Below the pieces are notes generated by a model that saw only the letters and a list, made by a program, of their open reading frames with translations, did not search any database and was not told where the DNA came from. Made by a program: the position numbers and the translations under genes. Shown here in pieces: positions 54,205 through 64,000 of a stretch of 64,000 bases of DNA. This DNA is from Tretioscincus oriximinensis (lineage: Eukaryota; Chordata; Lepidosauria; Squamata; Gymnophthalmidae): contig JAJVDF010000282.1 of NCBI GenBank assembly GCA_022410635.1, positions 484,251 through 548,250 on the forward strand, written 5' to 3'. Numbering within the stretch: the stretch's first letter is position 1; every line of letters starts with the position of its first letter.

Positions 54205-54403
54205 CCAATTCTGTCAAACCAGCTTGCATAACCTTCTGTACTTCACAACCCAACACCTTGTGAAGTAGGTGGGGCTGAGAGAACTGTGGCGAACTAACTA
54301 GCCCAAGGCCACCCTGTTGGTTTCGTGGAGGAATACAGAATCAAGCCAGGAGATTTCCAGATAAAGAGTCTGACACTCTACCTACGACACCAAACTGGCT
54401 GCC
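54205..54403 (-). mobile_element. tRNA-derived SINE, type B
   Basis: Complement of the type B head (caccaaactggct at the right) with ttgtgaagtaggtggggctg in the body. Confidence 0.75.
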
Positions 54404-54479
54404 CAAACTAGATCTCTTGCTTTGATTGCAGCCTAATGAAACTTTGCTTAATGTAATCAAGGGTTTTTATCCTCTAGTA

Positions 54480-54985
54480 GCAAATTATTTTTATTTATTT
54501 ATACTTATGTACTATACCGGAAGGTCTCAGGCAGCCAACCATAAAAGCAAAAATACGAAATTGGCACACTAGAGAGATGCAGTGGGGACAGCGGTTAAGA
54601 GTCCTGGTGTTTCAGCAGAGATGCTGAGTTCAAAGCTCTGTGTCAGCGCCCTCTACTGGCCTCAGCTCTAGCCAACCCAGCTATTTGAAAGCAAGAAAAT
54701 ATGATTAGATAAATGGGGACCATCACAGCGTGGAGGGGGAATAGAATGTATATCTTTGGGGGNAAAATAAGCTTGCAATCCGCTTTGAATTCCTTTGGGT
54801 GAGAAAAGTGGGGTATATTAAAATAGTATCTGAAGGTGGGAAGAAAAGTGACATTTCTTCACTGAACGGCCAAGTTAAAGAATACAGAGGTGGTGATTGA
54901 CGCACCTCGAACGGGAGACCATCCCATAGTCGGGGCAGCCACTGAGAAGGTGATGTCATTCTGCCAGCCATTAGCAACTGAAACT
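54480..54985 (-). mobile_element. L2-like LINE 3' part split by a SINE
   Basis: 54480-54571 holds the tail (ggaaggtctcaggcagccaa) and 54827-54985 the adjoining coding relic (gtgattgacgcacctcgaac, then gccactgagaaggtgatg, complement of the A-APRLWNSLP region). Between them sits a type A SINE. Confidence 0.72.
54572..54826 (+). mobile_element. Type A SINE nested in an L2-like LINE
   Basis: Head gcagtggggacagcggttaa, body ccaacccagctatttgaaag, end gagaaaagtggggtatatta. Confidence 0.75.
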
Positions 54986-54989
54986 GGAA

Positions 54990-55915
54990 AACTGGTCAGC
55001 AACAAGAGTTCACAAAAACAGCCGTTCAGCAGATGCTTCTCTTAAAAAAAGAGGTGGAAGGCTGGAAATATTTTCAGCCCATCCTGAAAAAGAAATCATT
55101 ACATTCACATAGCTTTTCCTCTAGACTTTCTGCACTATCTGCCTCTTCCATAATTGAAGCATCTCTTTTATCTCTGCTCTCTGGAACCCTTTGGACAGTT
55201 AAATCATGTCCACGGGAAGGAAATTCGTGCTTTCCTAACCTTTATCTTCATGAACATTAATAGCTGTTGAGCTCAAAATACACAAGTTTATCTATTAAGG
55301 TCAGAATACAGTGTTCTTGTCAAAAAAANCCATGGTGTACTAAGCTTGGAACGCTTATAGGGCTGAAACTAGTTATCTGTGTAATCATGTGAGCTACCCT
55401 AGTCTGAGTGAATCCAGAGATTTTTTTGCAACAGGAAGTAAAATCTTAATAGAGTTTAGAGTCCCTGAACCGCTTGCCATTTCTTATGATGGTCAAAGTT
55501 CCTGTTAGGTGAACAATTGTAAATGAAATTACTGTTCTTTTATGACCTGCACTTGAGTGCGATGTATTTTCTGCACCAGGTTGTATCTGTATTTTGTTGT
55601 GAGCCACTCTTAAGACCTAAGGGCAATACGGTGGACTATAACTAAATTAAATCAAATATATAATTTACAAATTTATATCTATGTTTTCTCCCTCGCACCA
55701 ATCTTTTCTAAAATAAAATTATGCTAAATCAAATGACAGAGAAAACAGATTATGTTCTCATTGGAAACCCAATCTGCGACCAGGCCAACCACATTTGTAT
55801 TTGCTATTTATAAATCTAAACTATGTATTATAAATTATGTGTGTAATGAATCTAGATAAGGAGATATGCATTTTTTTAAATCTCACTACCAAATACATAA
55901 TAGAGAAAAATATTT
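54990..55915. other. Intergenic, nothing recognised
   Basis: A short LINE-tail-like motif (gggcaatacggtggactata) occurs near 55620; otherwise no features. Confidence 0.4.
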
Positions 55916-55917
55916 TC

Positions 55918-56612
55918 TTTATCACACAACACTAGGACCAGGAAGCATTCCTTGAAACTGATGGGCAGAGAGTGAAGACAAACAAAGGAAAGTATTTTTT
56001 CACCTAGAGGATCTATGGAATTTACTTCCAGAAGTGGTGGTAGCTAGCAGCCTAGATAGCTTTAAGACAGGATTAGAAGAAGAAAAAATGGGGTTTTATA
56101 TTCCGCTTTTCTCACTCAAAGGGACTCAAAGAGTCTTACAAGTTTATTTTTCACCCAAAGGCTGACATTCTACCTTCCCCACCAGCCTGTGGTGGTTCCC
56201 ATTTATCTAGTTGCAGTCAGTTGCAATTTCTTGTAATTCTTGCCTTCNAATAGCTGGGTTGGTTAGAACTAAAAACTAGTAGAAGGTGCTCACCCCTCCC
56301 CACGACCGATACAGGGCCTCAAAACCCGACCCCCCAGATGAGAGACCGCCTCCTTAGTGACTGCGTCATTCATGCGTGACAAGTTCATGGACACCAAGGG
56401 TATAAATAACTACTAGGATGGATCTGTTGGTGCTGCCTGCGAATTGGATAACAGGCAGGATTCCTGAAATACCATTTGCACGGAGTCAAGCAAAGAAGAT
56501 TTTGCCTTCTTCTGCTTGAGACTGCCCAGGTGCAATTGGTGAGTCACTGGTGGGACAGAATGCTGGACTAGATGGTCTTCTGGCCCCATTCAGCAGGGCT
56601 CCTCTTGTGTTT
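55918..56612 (+). mobile_element. CR1 LINE 3' end split by a SINE
   Basis: 55918-56070 (cattccttgaaactgatggg to gacaggattag) and 56381-56612 (aagttcatggacaccaaggg to cagcagggctcctcttgtg) are consecutive parts of one CR1 3' end, as shown by the uninterrupted copy at 63480-63900. Confidence 0.85.
56071..56380 (-). mobile_element. Type A SINE nested in CR1
   Basis: It begins with (GAA)n and reads as the complement of a full type A SINE, through aatagctgggttggttagaa, to the tRNA-like head at about 56375. Confidence 0.85.
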
Positions 56613-56614
56613 TT

Positions 56615-57155
56615 GTGCTTTTGCTTTTATTTCCTTTTGATATATAATAAGCAATTGAAANGCCCATAAGTAGGTGAGGGGACCTCAAGCACCTCTTCTC
56701 CCTTTTGCGGCCGATGGGAAAATCTCCACTTGTTGCCGTCAACTGTTGCCCTTGTGAAGCGATTCCCCAACCATTTAGCATTCCTGTGCTCGACTTGATT
56801 TTCACACACGGTTTTAGGCTGGGCAAATCTGCCAACCTTACAATCTACACAGACGATGATATGAGCTAACAAATGTTTCCATTGTTCACTGATGAATAAA
56901 CAGCATCTGTTGTCCATTTACCACATTATCTGTGCTTTTTTCCCCACAAAACAATCAGGCCTTCAGTACTGCGCAGTTCTTTTTGTTAATAGGCTGAAAA
57001 ATAAGAGCAATCATAAAGCTGATGTTACTCCTCTATAACTGTTGCCACGCAATTTAATAGAATTATACATGGCCGTTAGTTTAATGCTGCTCATAAGATG
57101 GACAATCTAAAGCTCCTGAATGATTTCCAGGGACAGTGATATAAAGTGCACTGCA
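56615..57155. other. Intergenic, nothing recognised
   Basis: No gene or repeat family was recognised. Confidence 0.4.
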
Positions 57156-57159
57156 GTAT

Positions 57160-57402
57160 TTATTATTTATTCGTACTTTTATCCTACCCTATACCCAAAG
57201 ATCTCAGGGCAGCCAACCATAGGGCACATAGCTTTTGTTGCTTTCTCCACAACAGACACCCTGTGAAGTAGGTGGGGCTGAGAGAGTTCTAAAGAACTGT
57301 GACTGACCCAAGGTAACCCAGTTGACTTTCATGGAGGAGTGGGGAATTGAACCAGGAGACTGCCAGATAAGATACCACTATAAACACTACACCAAATGTC
57401 TG
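57160..57402 (-). mobile_element. LINE tail fused to type B SINE
   Basis: 57160-57220 is the L2-like tail (cccaaagatctcagggcagc) and 57230-57402 the complement of a type B SINE (accctgtgaagtaggtgggg to cactacaccaaatg). Confidence 0.7.
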
Positions 57403-57404
57403 CA

Positions 57405-58790
57405 CCCTCTTGTGGAGATTGTAGAACTGGGAAAACGGAAGACGCATATATGAGTCAAGGGGAAGCATTCATCTGATTTGTTTTCATAAGCCAGCCACAG
57501 ATACTCCCGCCCAACTTTTTTACTCCTGTATTGACAAAGTGGCCCCACAAAAAGCCTGGATCCAAAACACATTTTATTTGTGTTGTCCTGAGAATAATAG
57601 AAAATTTCTCTAAACTTCAAGACTGCAAACCTATAGAAAAGGTGGACCACTGGGAGCATATCTTCCTTGTCTATAGATGAAAGAGGAGATGATAGCATTT
57701 TAGTAGTGAAAGCTGGACAAAAAACAACAGCTTCACATCCTAGTAGATCACCTTGAAGTTAGACACTGGAATGCCTAGTCAGAATAGAAGCAGACCAGAT
57801 GACCCCAGTTTCCTGGGGAAACCACAATTTTGGGGTGTCTACCCCACTCTCCGTGGTGGTGGAAAGATTTCCCAGTTTTTTGATGAGGAAATTTTTTTTA
57901 AAAAAATTCTGGTGGGGTGGGTTGCTCTGTCCCCATGGAGTGATGTCTCTAATTTCTCCTGCACTTTGGCAATTTCTCAGCTTTCTCACATGAGAGTTTC
58001 TTGAGGGTGGATGTGCATGTTGGTGGGGTGATTTGCATGCTTGTGAATATGCAAATTGGCATGAATATTAATTACCCTAGGTTGGGCCTCAGAAAATCTA
58101 GTCAGTCTAAAAATAGAGCTTCAGATGTTATTTGAAGTTCTGAAAGGGGAGATCTGCAGTCAGCCTACTATAGAAATAAGACCCACAATGATCTAGGTTG
58201 GGGAGCCAGTGTATAAACTAATGTGGCAATTGTTGATCCAACTCATATTGCTTCCAAAGATACAGGTGTATTCTCTAAAAAAAAGATTACAAACACATCA
58301 AGGAAACCGTTTTTTAAGAGTCAGACCAGTCTCTCGAGTGTCTTGTCTCATTGCATAAATCAAAGTAACATTTTTCCAGTAAATTCCAGAACAATAGCTG
58401 AGGAAGACATGTGAACATTTGACACCAGGTATGTTGCTTCTTGACTTTCCTTACATATTTGGAAGAAAGTAAAAATCAAAAACATACAGTAGTGAATACA
58501 AGTACAGTAGCATATAATAAAATTCCTGCTTATTACAGGAAATCTCTATATTCTTGAGCTCCCCAGGTACTATAAAGATGGTGGTTCCTTGGTTAGGGAT
58601 ACGGTTTTCAAGTTGGAACCAGAACCTGAACTTCGACTTGACTTGTATTTTAATTCTGACTTAGGATTTATTCCCATGCATGAATTCTACCAAGTTAGTA
58701 GCAACATCACTTTCAATTGACCCCATGAGGTCATACGTGTACAGCAACCCACTCACTAAAAAGATCTATTGTTGCGGAATTTCAAGCCAC
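57405..58790. other. Intergenic, nothing recognised
   Basis: Several short open frames without family motifs. Confidence 0.35.
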
Positions 58791-58794
58791 TGCA

Positions 58795-59000
58795 GTTCGT
58801 GTGATGCAACAGCAGGCATTTTGTAAAATCCAAAAGAAAACTTTGTGGGGGCATTCAGCAATGTGAACTTGGCAAATCTCACGAGACCGGGGCAATGTGT
58901 AAAAGCTCATTGGCTCTTGGCTCACAGAGAACACTTGGGAATTATAGGAAGTCTCACAGAGAATAATGGGGATTGTAGTAAGGAAGCACAGCAATGCTTT
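58795..59000. repeat. Unclassified dispersed repeat carrying TCCC/TTGTAG motifs
   Basis: It shares cattttgtaaaatccaaaa, agctcattggct and acttgggaattata with 62402-62515, in the same order and orientation. No family recognised. Confidence 0.5.
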
Positions 59001-59084
59001 ATGGGTCTCATGTGATGAGATTGCTATGCAATGTGTCGGAAGAGCGTGGAAGTTTTAAATACCACCCCTTTCGACAGCCAATGG

Positions 59085-59370
59085 AGTGGGAACTTGGGGC
59101 AGGGCTTTCTCTGTAGTTGCCCCCAGTCTATGGAATGTCCCCCCCCCCCTTAAGGTGCATCTGTCATCACCACTGTACTCTTTTAGAAGATCTCTGAAGA
59201 TGCACCTCTTCAACCTGGTCTTTAGTTGAAGAAATGCTGTTTTTCTTTCCACCTTCAGATATTGTTTGTTACTGCTTTAAAATGTTAATTTTGTAATATT
59301 TTTACTGTTGGCTTATTTGAGACTTTTGGGAATGGGGCAGGATATAAGTACAAACAAACAAACACACACA
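59085..59370 (+). mobile_element. L2-like LINE 3' end
   Basis: The + strand holds the complement-free pattern gcagggctttctctgtagtt (AFSVV), then ctatggaatgtcccc (LWN-P), agatgcacctcttcaacctg, then a tail gggcaggatataagtacaaa. Confidence 0.75.
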
Positions 59371-59580
59371 AAAACAAATAAATGAAGTCCATGGGGGCAA
59401 AAGAAATGGTGAGGCAAACCATGTCGAGGGAAAACTCCATTCCCAATTTAGTTCCCCAACTTTAACCCACATAGGAATTTGAAGCCCGACTTGAATTGGA
59501 ATCATGAACTTGAAACCTGTCCTCTACCTGAATTCCAACTCAATCATGAACCTAAACCTGTGCTTGAATCTGAATTCCCA

Positions 59581-59669
59581 ACAAGAACTTGAACTTCAGC
59601 CCAAACTTAAACTCCAACTTGAATTTGCACTCCAGTTTAGCTCCTTAACCATAAACCTAATTCGATTTT
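59581..59669. repeat. Left arm of a distant inverted repeat
   Basis: 89 bases nearly identical to the reverse complement of 60573-60659, differing by a 2-base indel and little else. The region just before it (59470-59580) is a degenerate tandem array of tgaacttgaa/tgaattcc units. Confidence 0.88.
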
Positions 59670-59852
59670 CACCCGGGCCTTTTCATGTTAGCCCCCCCCT
59701 ACCAGAGGACGACATTTTTAACAGTTGTGTTTTATGATTTTAATCTTGTGAAGGTCATGGCGACCCAAATTTTTTAATTTTTGTAAGCCGCCCTGGACAC
59801 CTTCGGGGGGAAGGGCGGGGTAAAAATCTTTTAAATAAAAATAAATAAATAA
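59670..59852 (+). mobile_element. LINE 3' tail
   Basis: It contains cgccctggacaccttcgggg, agggcggggtaaaaatct and a (AAAT)n end, beginning directly at the edge of the inverted-repeat arm. Confidence 0.65.
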
Positions 59853-60430
59853 ATTTAGTCCAGAAACTGGATAAAGCTCATTGTTCAGGATTTAAGTATT
59901 AAAAGTAAGTCTGTGACCAGGAGCTGGGTTTTGTTCAAAGCATCTGGAATGTATTACGTGAGCAAAGGTCACCTCTTAGAAATTTCCCCTATCTGGAATA
60001 AAACAATCAAGAAATAAAACATTTTTTGCTTCACTTGCTAGAACTGCATTAAATTGGCTTCTGTCCAGGCACTTCTGCTGTGGGCACTTCCACTAACGCT
60101 ATTGATTTCTTTTCTAAATGAGAACTATTTAGAAAAGCTTATTACCTAGCAGATTCAAAAGTGCTTTCACACCATCTCACTATATTTTCTTCAAAGCATA
60201 AGCTCTCAGAGGACAGATTACGCTATTCAAATGCAATGTCAAATAGCTTGCAGCACTTCTTTACATTTTGTAACTTTTCTGGGAGGAAAAAGAAATTGCA
60301 GGAGTTATAAGTATGCAGAAATACCAAAACACAATCCAATCCTTTCCTACAACTGTCCAGGTTAGTTGTTAGTAAACAATCTTCTGATTGTAAACTGTAT
60401 AGACCAATGACTCTCTGGGTGAAAAATATA

Positions 60431-60504
60431 CTGCTCAAAACAATTAAGGGAGCACTTTAACATAACATGTTATTTTAAAGTGTTCCCTTAATTGTTTTGA
60501 GCAG
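60431..60504. mobile_element. 74-bp palindromic mariner-like element, copy 1
   Basis: CTGCTCAAAACAATTAAGGG and its complement form an almost complete palindrome. TA precedes it; the right flank is TG followed by TATA. It is essentially two terminal inverted repeats with almost no interior. Confidence 0.85.
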
Positions 60505-60572
60505 TGTATACAGTATATATATACTACTTCTTGCTCATCCTAACTCTTCTGCCATCTGCTTTTCATGAGTTC

Positions 60573-60659
60573 AAAATCGAATTAGGTTTATGGTTAAGGA
60601 GCTAAACGAGTGCAAATTCAAGTTGGAGTTTAAGTTTGGGCTGAAGTTCAAGTTCTTGT
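60573..60659. repeat. Right arm of a distant inverted repeat
   Basis: Reverse complement of 59581-59669; see that entry. The spacer between arms is 903 bases. Confidence 0.88.
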
Positions 60660-60920
60660 CTTTACCAGGCGCCTAAAAGATAGTAAAGAAGGCGCCTGGC
60701 GGGCTTCCGAGGGGAGGCTGTTCCATAATATCGGGGCCACTACCGAGAAGGCTCTTCCCCGCGCCCCCGCCCCCCTTATCTTAGAGCAGGAGGGGACAAC
60801 TAGAAGGCCCTCTCCTTCTGATCGCAGAGACCGGGCAGGACTATATGGGAAAAGGCGCTCCCTCAAGTATTCAGGACCCAAACCGTTTAGGGGGGGGGAG
60901 AACAGATTAAACTCACTTAT
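60660..60920 (-). pseudogene. L2-like LINE C-terminal fragment
   Basis: The minus strand encodes LNGLGPEYLRERLFPYSPAR, RSEGEGLLVVPSC, then RGRAFSVVAPILWNSLPSEA and SFRRLVKT. This is the C-terminal signature of L2-clade LINEs, open for over 100 codons and so fairly young. Confidence 0.78.
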
Positions 60921-61769
60921 CAGAACTGAGGAAGGTTTAAAAGTGTGTGACCAGGGCCCAAGTAACCATAGCCAAGTGACCAAGATCATTGTGCAAAAAC
61001 TATACAAAGAGTTTGAATGCTGCCATGACTTCGGATTCAGCTACACCTAAGTTTTAACTCACATTTAGGACCCCTCCACACAACGAGTAAAACACGCAAT
61101 CTAAAAGTGATTGTGGATTTCACGCATTCATACCTACCTGCAAAATTTACTTCCTGGAACAGGAAGAGGAGAGACAACAAACCAGGAAGTAAATATTGAG
61201 AATGCTTGACCAAGACTCCTATGCTGGTGTCCGAGACAACTAACCAGGAAGTAAATACTAGACGTGCTCAGTATGCGATTCTGGATTGTCTTGTGCTAGC
61301 ATTTTATTGCACTATACTGGTAATCCCATTAAGGATTCTGTACACACAGGAAGGCTTCTTGCCTCTGTGGTTGCAGGCATGGCTATTTCAAAAAAAGCAG
61401 CATTAGAGTATTCTGGAGCAAAGGACCTTTTTTCCGGGTTCTTTGTGGAAATGCCATTAACACATGGAGCGGAATCATCATGATGATATTACCATCGTGG
61501 TAGGAAAACCTCATGTGGATGAGAGAAACCATTAGAAAAGTGGCAAATTTTCATTACACATTATTTTATCCTGAATATTGTATTTGGGGTTGACAAAGTA
61601 GAAAGAAAAGAACTTTTATCTTTTTTTCCCCCTTTTCCTTTTCTGTTTTATCATTCTGCTGTTAATAATGAATTCATGTTTACTTATATCCCTCAATTTT
61701 ATATCAGTTGTTTGAAGTGTTGTTGTATTTTCTTTTGTAATAATTACCAAGTGAATAAATGTTGCTGCT

Positions 61770-62050
61770 TATTTATTTATTTACATTTTTATACCACCCT
61801 AAACCTGAAGGTCTCAGGGCAGTTAGCAATAAAACACAATAAACATATTAAAAACAATCACATCTAAAAATTGGGAAGGGAGTTTCCCAGCCAAAGGCCA
61901 GGTCAAACAAGTGCATCTTCAAGTGTTTTCTGAACACGCACAGAGCTGGTGATTGACACACCTTGAGGGGGAGGCTATTCCATAGTCTGGGGGCTGCCAC
62001 AGAGAAGGCCCTATCCCGGGTTCCCACTCTCACTGCCACGGAGGGAGTCA
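61770..62050 (-). pseudogene. L2-like LINE C terminus and 3' end
   Basis: The minus strand encodes RDRAFSVAAPRLWNSLPLKV and FRKHLKMHLFDLAF, then the 3' UTR with the complement of acctgaaggtctcagggcag and a (TAAA)n end. Confidence 0.78.
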
Positions 62051-62401
62051 GTCCTTTACTTACCACATTTTTATTTCCTGTAGAATGCATAGGGCATCCA
62101 TTATTATCCTCCCTTTTATTTTATCCTCATAATAATCCAAGAAAGGATAGGTTCAGACAAAGCCAGCCAAAGATCACCTTCTGAGCTTTAGGGCAAACTG
62201 CCCATTTGAACCTGAAAACCTCCACATCCTAGCCAACATTCTAACCACTTTGCTACACTCAGGCCCGATCTCCACACCTAATATTCTGGGTTTTGGAGGT
62301 GATTTTACCTTCTGTCTACCCCACAGTACTACGTGTGTCCAGTGTTCTATGTGCTTCAAAGATCTTTGCTGCACAGTTGCCTCCGCATATTATTCGATTT
62401 A

Positions 62402-62716
62402 GCAGCTTTCATTTTGTAAAGTCCAAAACAAATCTCCCTCCGGAGCTTGAATATGCAAATTGTAAAAAGCTGATTGGCTTTCAGCTAGCAGAGAATGCCT
62501 GGGAATTGTATACAGGCTAACAACCACAAAACAGCAGAATCTAAAGGGTAAGAATATATACTGCTCAAAACAATTAAGGGAACATTTTAACATACACTGT
62601 TATGTTAAAGTGTTTCCTTAATTGTTTTGAGCAGTATATATGTAAAGAGTATACAATGTATACTCTTTACATATATACTGTATATTCTTACCCTTTAGAT
62701 TCTGCTGTTTTGCAGT
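62402..62716. repeat. Dispersed repeat folded into a compound palindrome
   Basis: 62522-62557 and 62675-62716 are inverted copies (aaacagcagaatctaaaggg). Between them lie the 74-bp mariner-like palindrome (62561-62634) and a further palindrome of about 38 bp (tatgtaaagagtatac and complement, 62637-62673). Confidence 0.75.
62561..62634. mobile_element. 74-bp palindromic mariner-like element, copy 2
   Basis: Same length and terminal repeat as 60431-60504, flanked by TA on both sides (62559-62560 and 62635-62636). Confidence 0.88.
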
Positions 62717-63117
62717 TGTTATTTTGCAGAGGGGAGATTTGTTTTTTGAATTGTATACAGGCTACCAGAGAATGCTGGGGACTGTAGTTAGAAAAGCCTA
62801 CTGGGGGCTCCTCATTCAAAGGCATTACTAGAAGAACTGACATAGCAGCCTGGATGACAATGTAAGATGGGAACAAGTGTCCACCATGTTTTGTTTTTAA
62901 AAAGTGGGGGAAACCATAGATGGGGATGTAGTCTTAGGTGCTGTTCCAAGACATACTTTTAGCCATCATTAATCCTGGAAGGTCCTGTTTGCACAGGCTT
63001 CAAAATGCATTTTAGGGCTCTGTTAAACGTATGTGTAGTGTGATATAGATGTATGGCTCAACAGATTCCTTGTGATCTACAGAGGAGGCCACCTGTAGCT
63101 AAGTAGTGTTGGAACCC

Positions 63118-63285
63118 AGGATTGGGCCCTGTTTGTGGCAGCCCCCAGACTATGGAACAGTCCCCCCCTTGAGGTGTGTCAATCACCAACTCTATATGCA
63201 TTCAGAAGATGCACGTCTTTAACTTCACCTTTGGCTGAAAAAGCTGCTCTCCCTTCCCTACCATCAGATACTGTTGTTTTAACCA
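63118..63285 (+). mobile_element. L2-like LINE 3' fragment
   Basis: The + strand reads AAPRLWNSPPLEVCQSPTLYA, then the end of the frame, stopping where the CR1 copy begins. Confidence 0.7.
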
Positions 63286-63903
63286 TATTTCAAGAGGGAT
63301 ATTGTAGAACTAGAGAGAGGTGCAGAAAAGGGCAACAAAAATGATCAAGGGTCTGGAGCACCTCCCTTATGAAGTCAGGCTGCAATGTCTGGGCCTCTTC
63401 AGTCTTGAAAGGCAACATTTGAAAGGTGATCTGATTGAAGTGTACAAAATCATGCATGGGATGGACAGGGTGAATAGGGAAAAATGTTTTCTCTATCACA
63501 CAACACTAGGACCAGAGGGCACTCCTTAAAACTGATGGGTAGAAAAGTGAGAACAAACAAAGGAAAATATTTATTCACCCAGAGGGTCATTGGCTTGTGG
63601 AATTTACTTCCTGAAGAGGTGGTGGTAGCTAACTGCTTGGATAGCTTCAAGACAGGACTAGACAAGTTTATGAACACCAAGGGTATATATGGGTACTAGG
63701 ATGGATGTCTGGAGGTTGCCTCTGGGATGGAATAACTGGCAGGACTCCTGAAATACCATTTGCAGGGAGTCATGAACAGGTGCATATTTTGTTTTCCTCT
63801 GTTTGGATGGCCCAGGTGCATCTGGTGGGCCTCTGTGTGAGACAAAATGCTGGACTTGATGGTCTCTGGCCTTATCCAGTATGGCTCTTCTTAGGTTCTT
63901 ATG
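63286..63903 (+). mobile_element. CR1 LINE 3' end with C-terminal coding relic
   Basis: The + strand encodes MQKRATKMIKGLEHLPYEVR, LGLFSLERQHLKGDLIEVYK and MHGMDRVNREKC, the conserved C terminus of CR1 ORF2. The 3' region follows (gtgggcctctgtgtgagaca, ending ttcttaggttctta). It is the least decayed CR1 3' end here and the reference for the others. Confidence 0.85.
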
Positions 63904-64000
63904 TAAGTATACATCAAGAGAGTGAATTCAAAAATCACATCAAACCACAGCTCCAGAATTTATTTTTAATAAACTTGGCACATTAATTCTTGCAGCTAAT

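Noticed and set aside
51360..64000. Next gene downstream of ATF2 (CHN1 in human)
   Set aside because: No exon with chimerin SH2, C1 or RhoGAP motifs was seen; open frames here are LINE relics or noise.
1..64000. CRISPR arrays, operons, phage or plasmid features, tRNA or rRNA genes
   Set aside because: None present. The tRNA-like A and B boxes belong to SINEs, which lack a complete cloverleaf.

Overview
This is nuclear DNA from a vertebrate, most likely a squamate reptile (lizard or snake). The evidence is split genes with GT-AG introns, a CpG-island promoter, and dense interspersed repeats typical of sauropsids: CR1 and L2-like LINEs, two tRNA-derived SINE families ending in a (TTC)n tail, hAT and mariner miniature elements. 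Squamate rather than another sauropsid is an inference from the repeat mix. There is no sign of bacterial, plasmid or phage DNA, operons or CRISPR.

Two protein-coding genes can be read, both on the + strand. The window opens in the last intron of ATP5MC3 (mitochondrial ATP synthase c subunit); its final coding exon is at 1377-1491 and its poly(A) signal at 1605-1610. About 7 kb downstream lies a CpG island (about 8740-9690) with a non-coding first exon ending at 9350. It starts ATF2, a bZIP transcription factor of the CREB/ATF class. Eleven coding exons from 18949 to 48707 splice without any break into a 487-residue protein with an N-terminal C2H2 zinc finger, the TPTP activation-loop threonines, a basic region and a leucine zipper. 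All exon phases agree. The 3' UTR probably runs to about 51355. ATP5MC3 followed by ATF2 in the same orientation is also the human order on 2q31.

Layout: 1-1630 end of ATP5MC3; 1631-8740 intergenic, repeat-rich, with a 700-base assembly gap (7693-8392); 8740-9690 ATF2 promoter and exon 1; 9351-18926 5' intron region; 18927-48707 coding exons with introns full of repeats, including a 2.2 kb CR1 LINE in the 10.2 kb intron; 48708-51355 3' UTR; 51356-64000 intergenic and almost wholly decayed repeats, with no exon of a third gene recognised.

No new multi-gene system was found. The most unusual structure is a family of fold-back elements (360-1047, 13513-13720, 30160-30309). They have inverted arms that are perfect in two copies, a terminal segment present on one side only, a constant opposite end, and 12-15 bp target duplications that fit neither hAT nor mariner insertion. 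Other notable points are in-frame stops that rule out the 18-residue N-terminal extension known from human ATF2, substitutions at both ATM phosphorylation sites of ATF2, several nested insertions with readable target duplications, and two 74-bp palindromic mariner-like elements.
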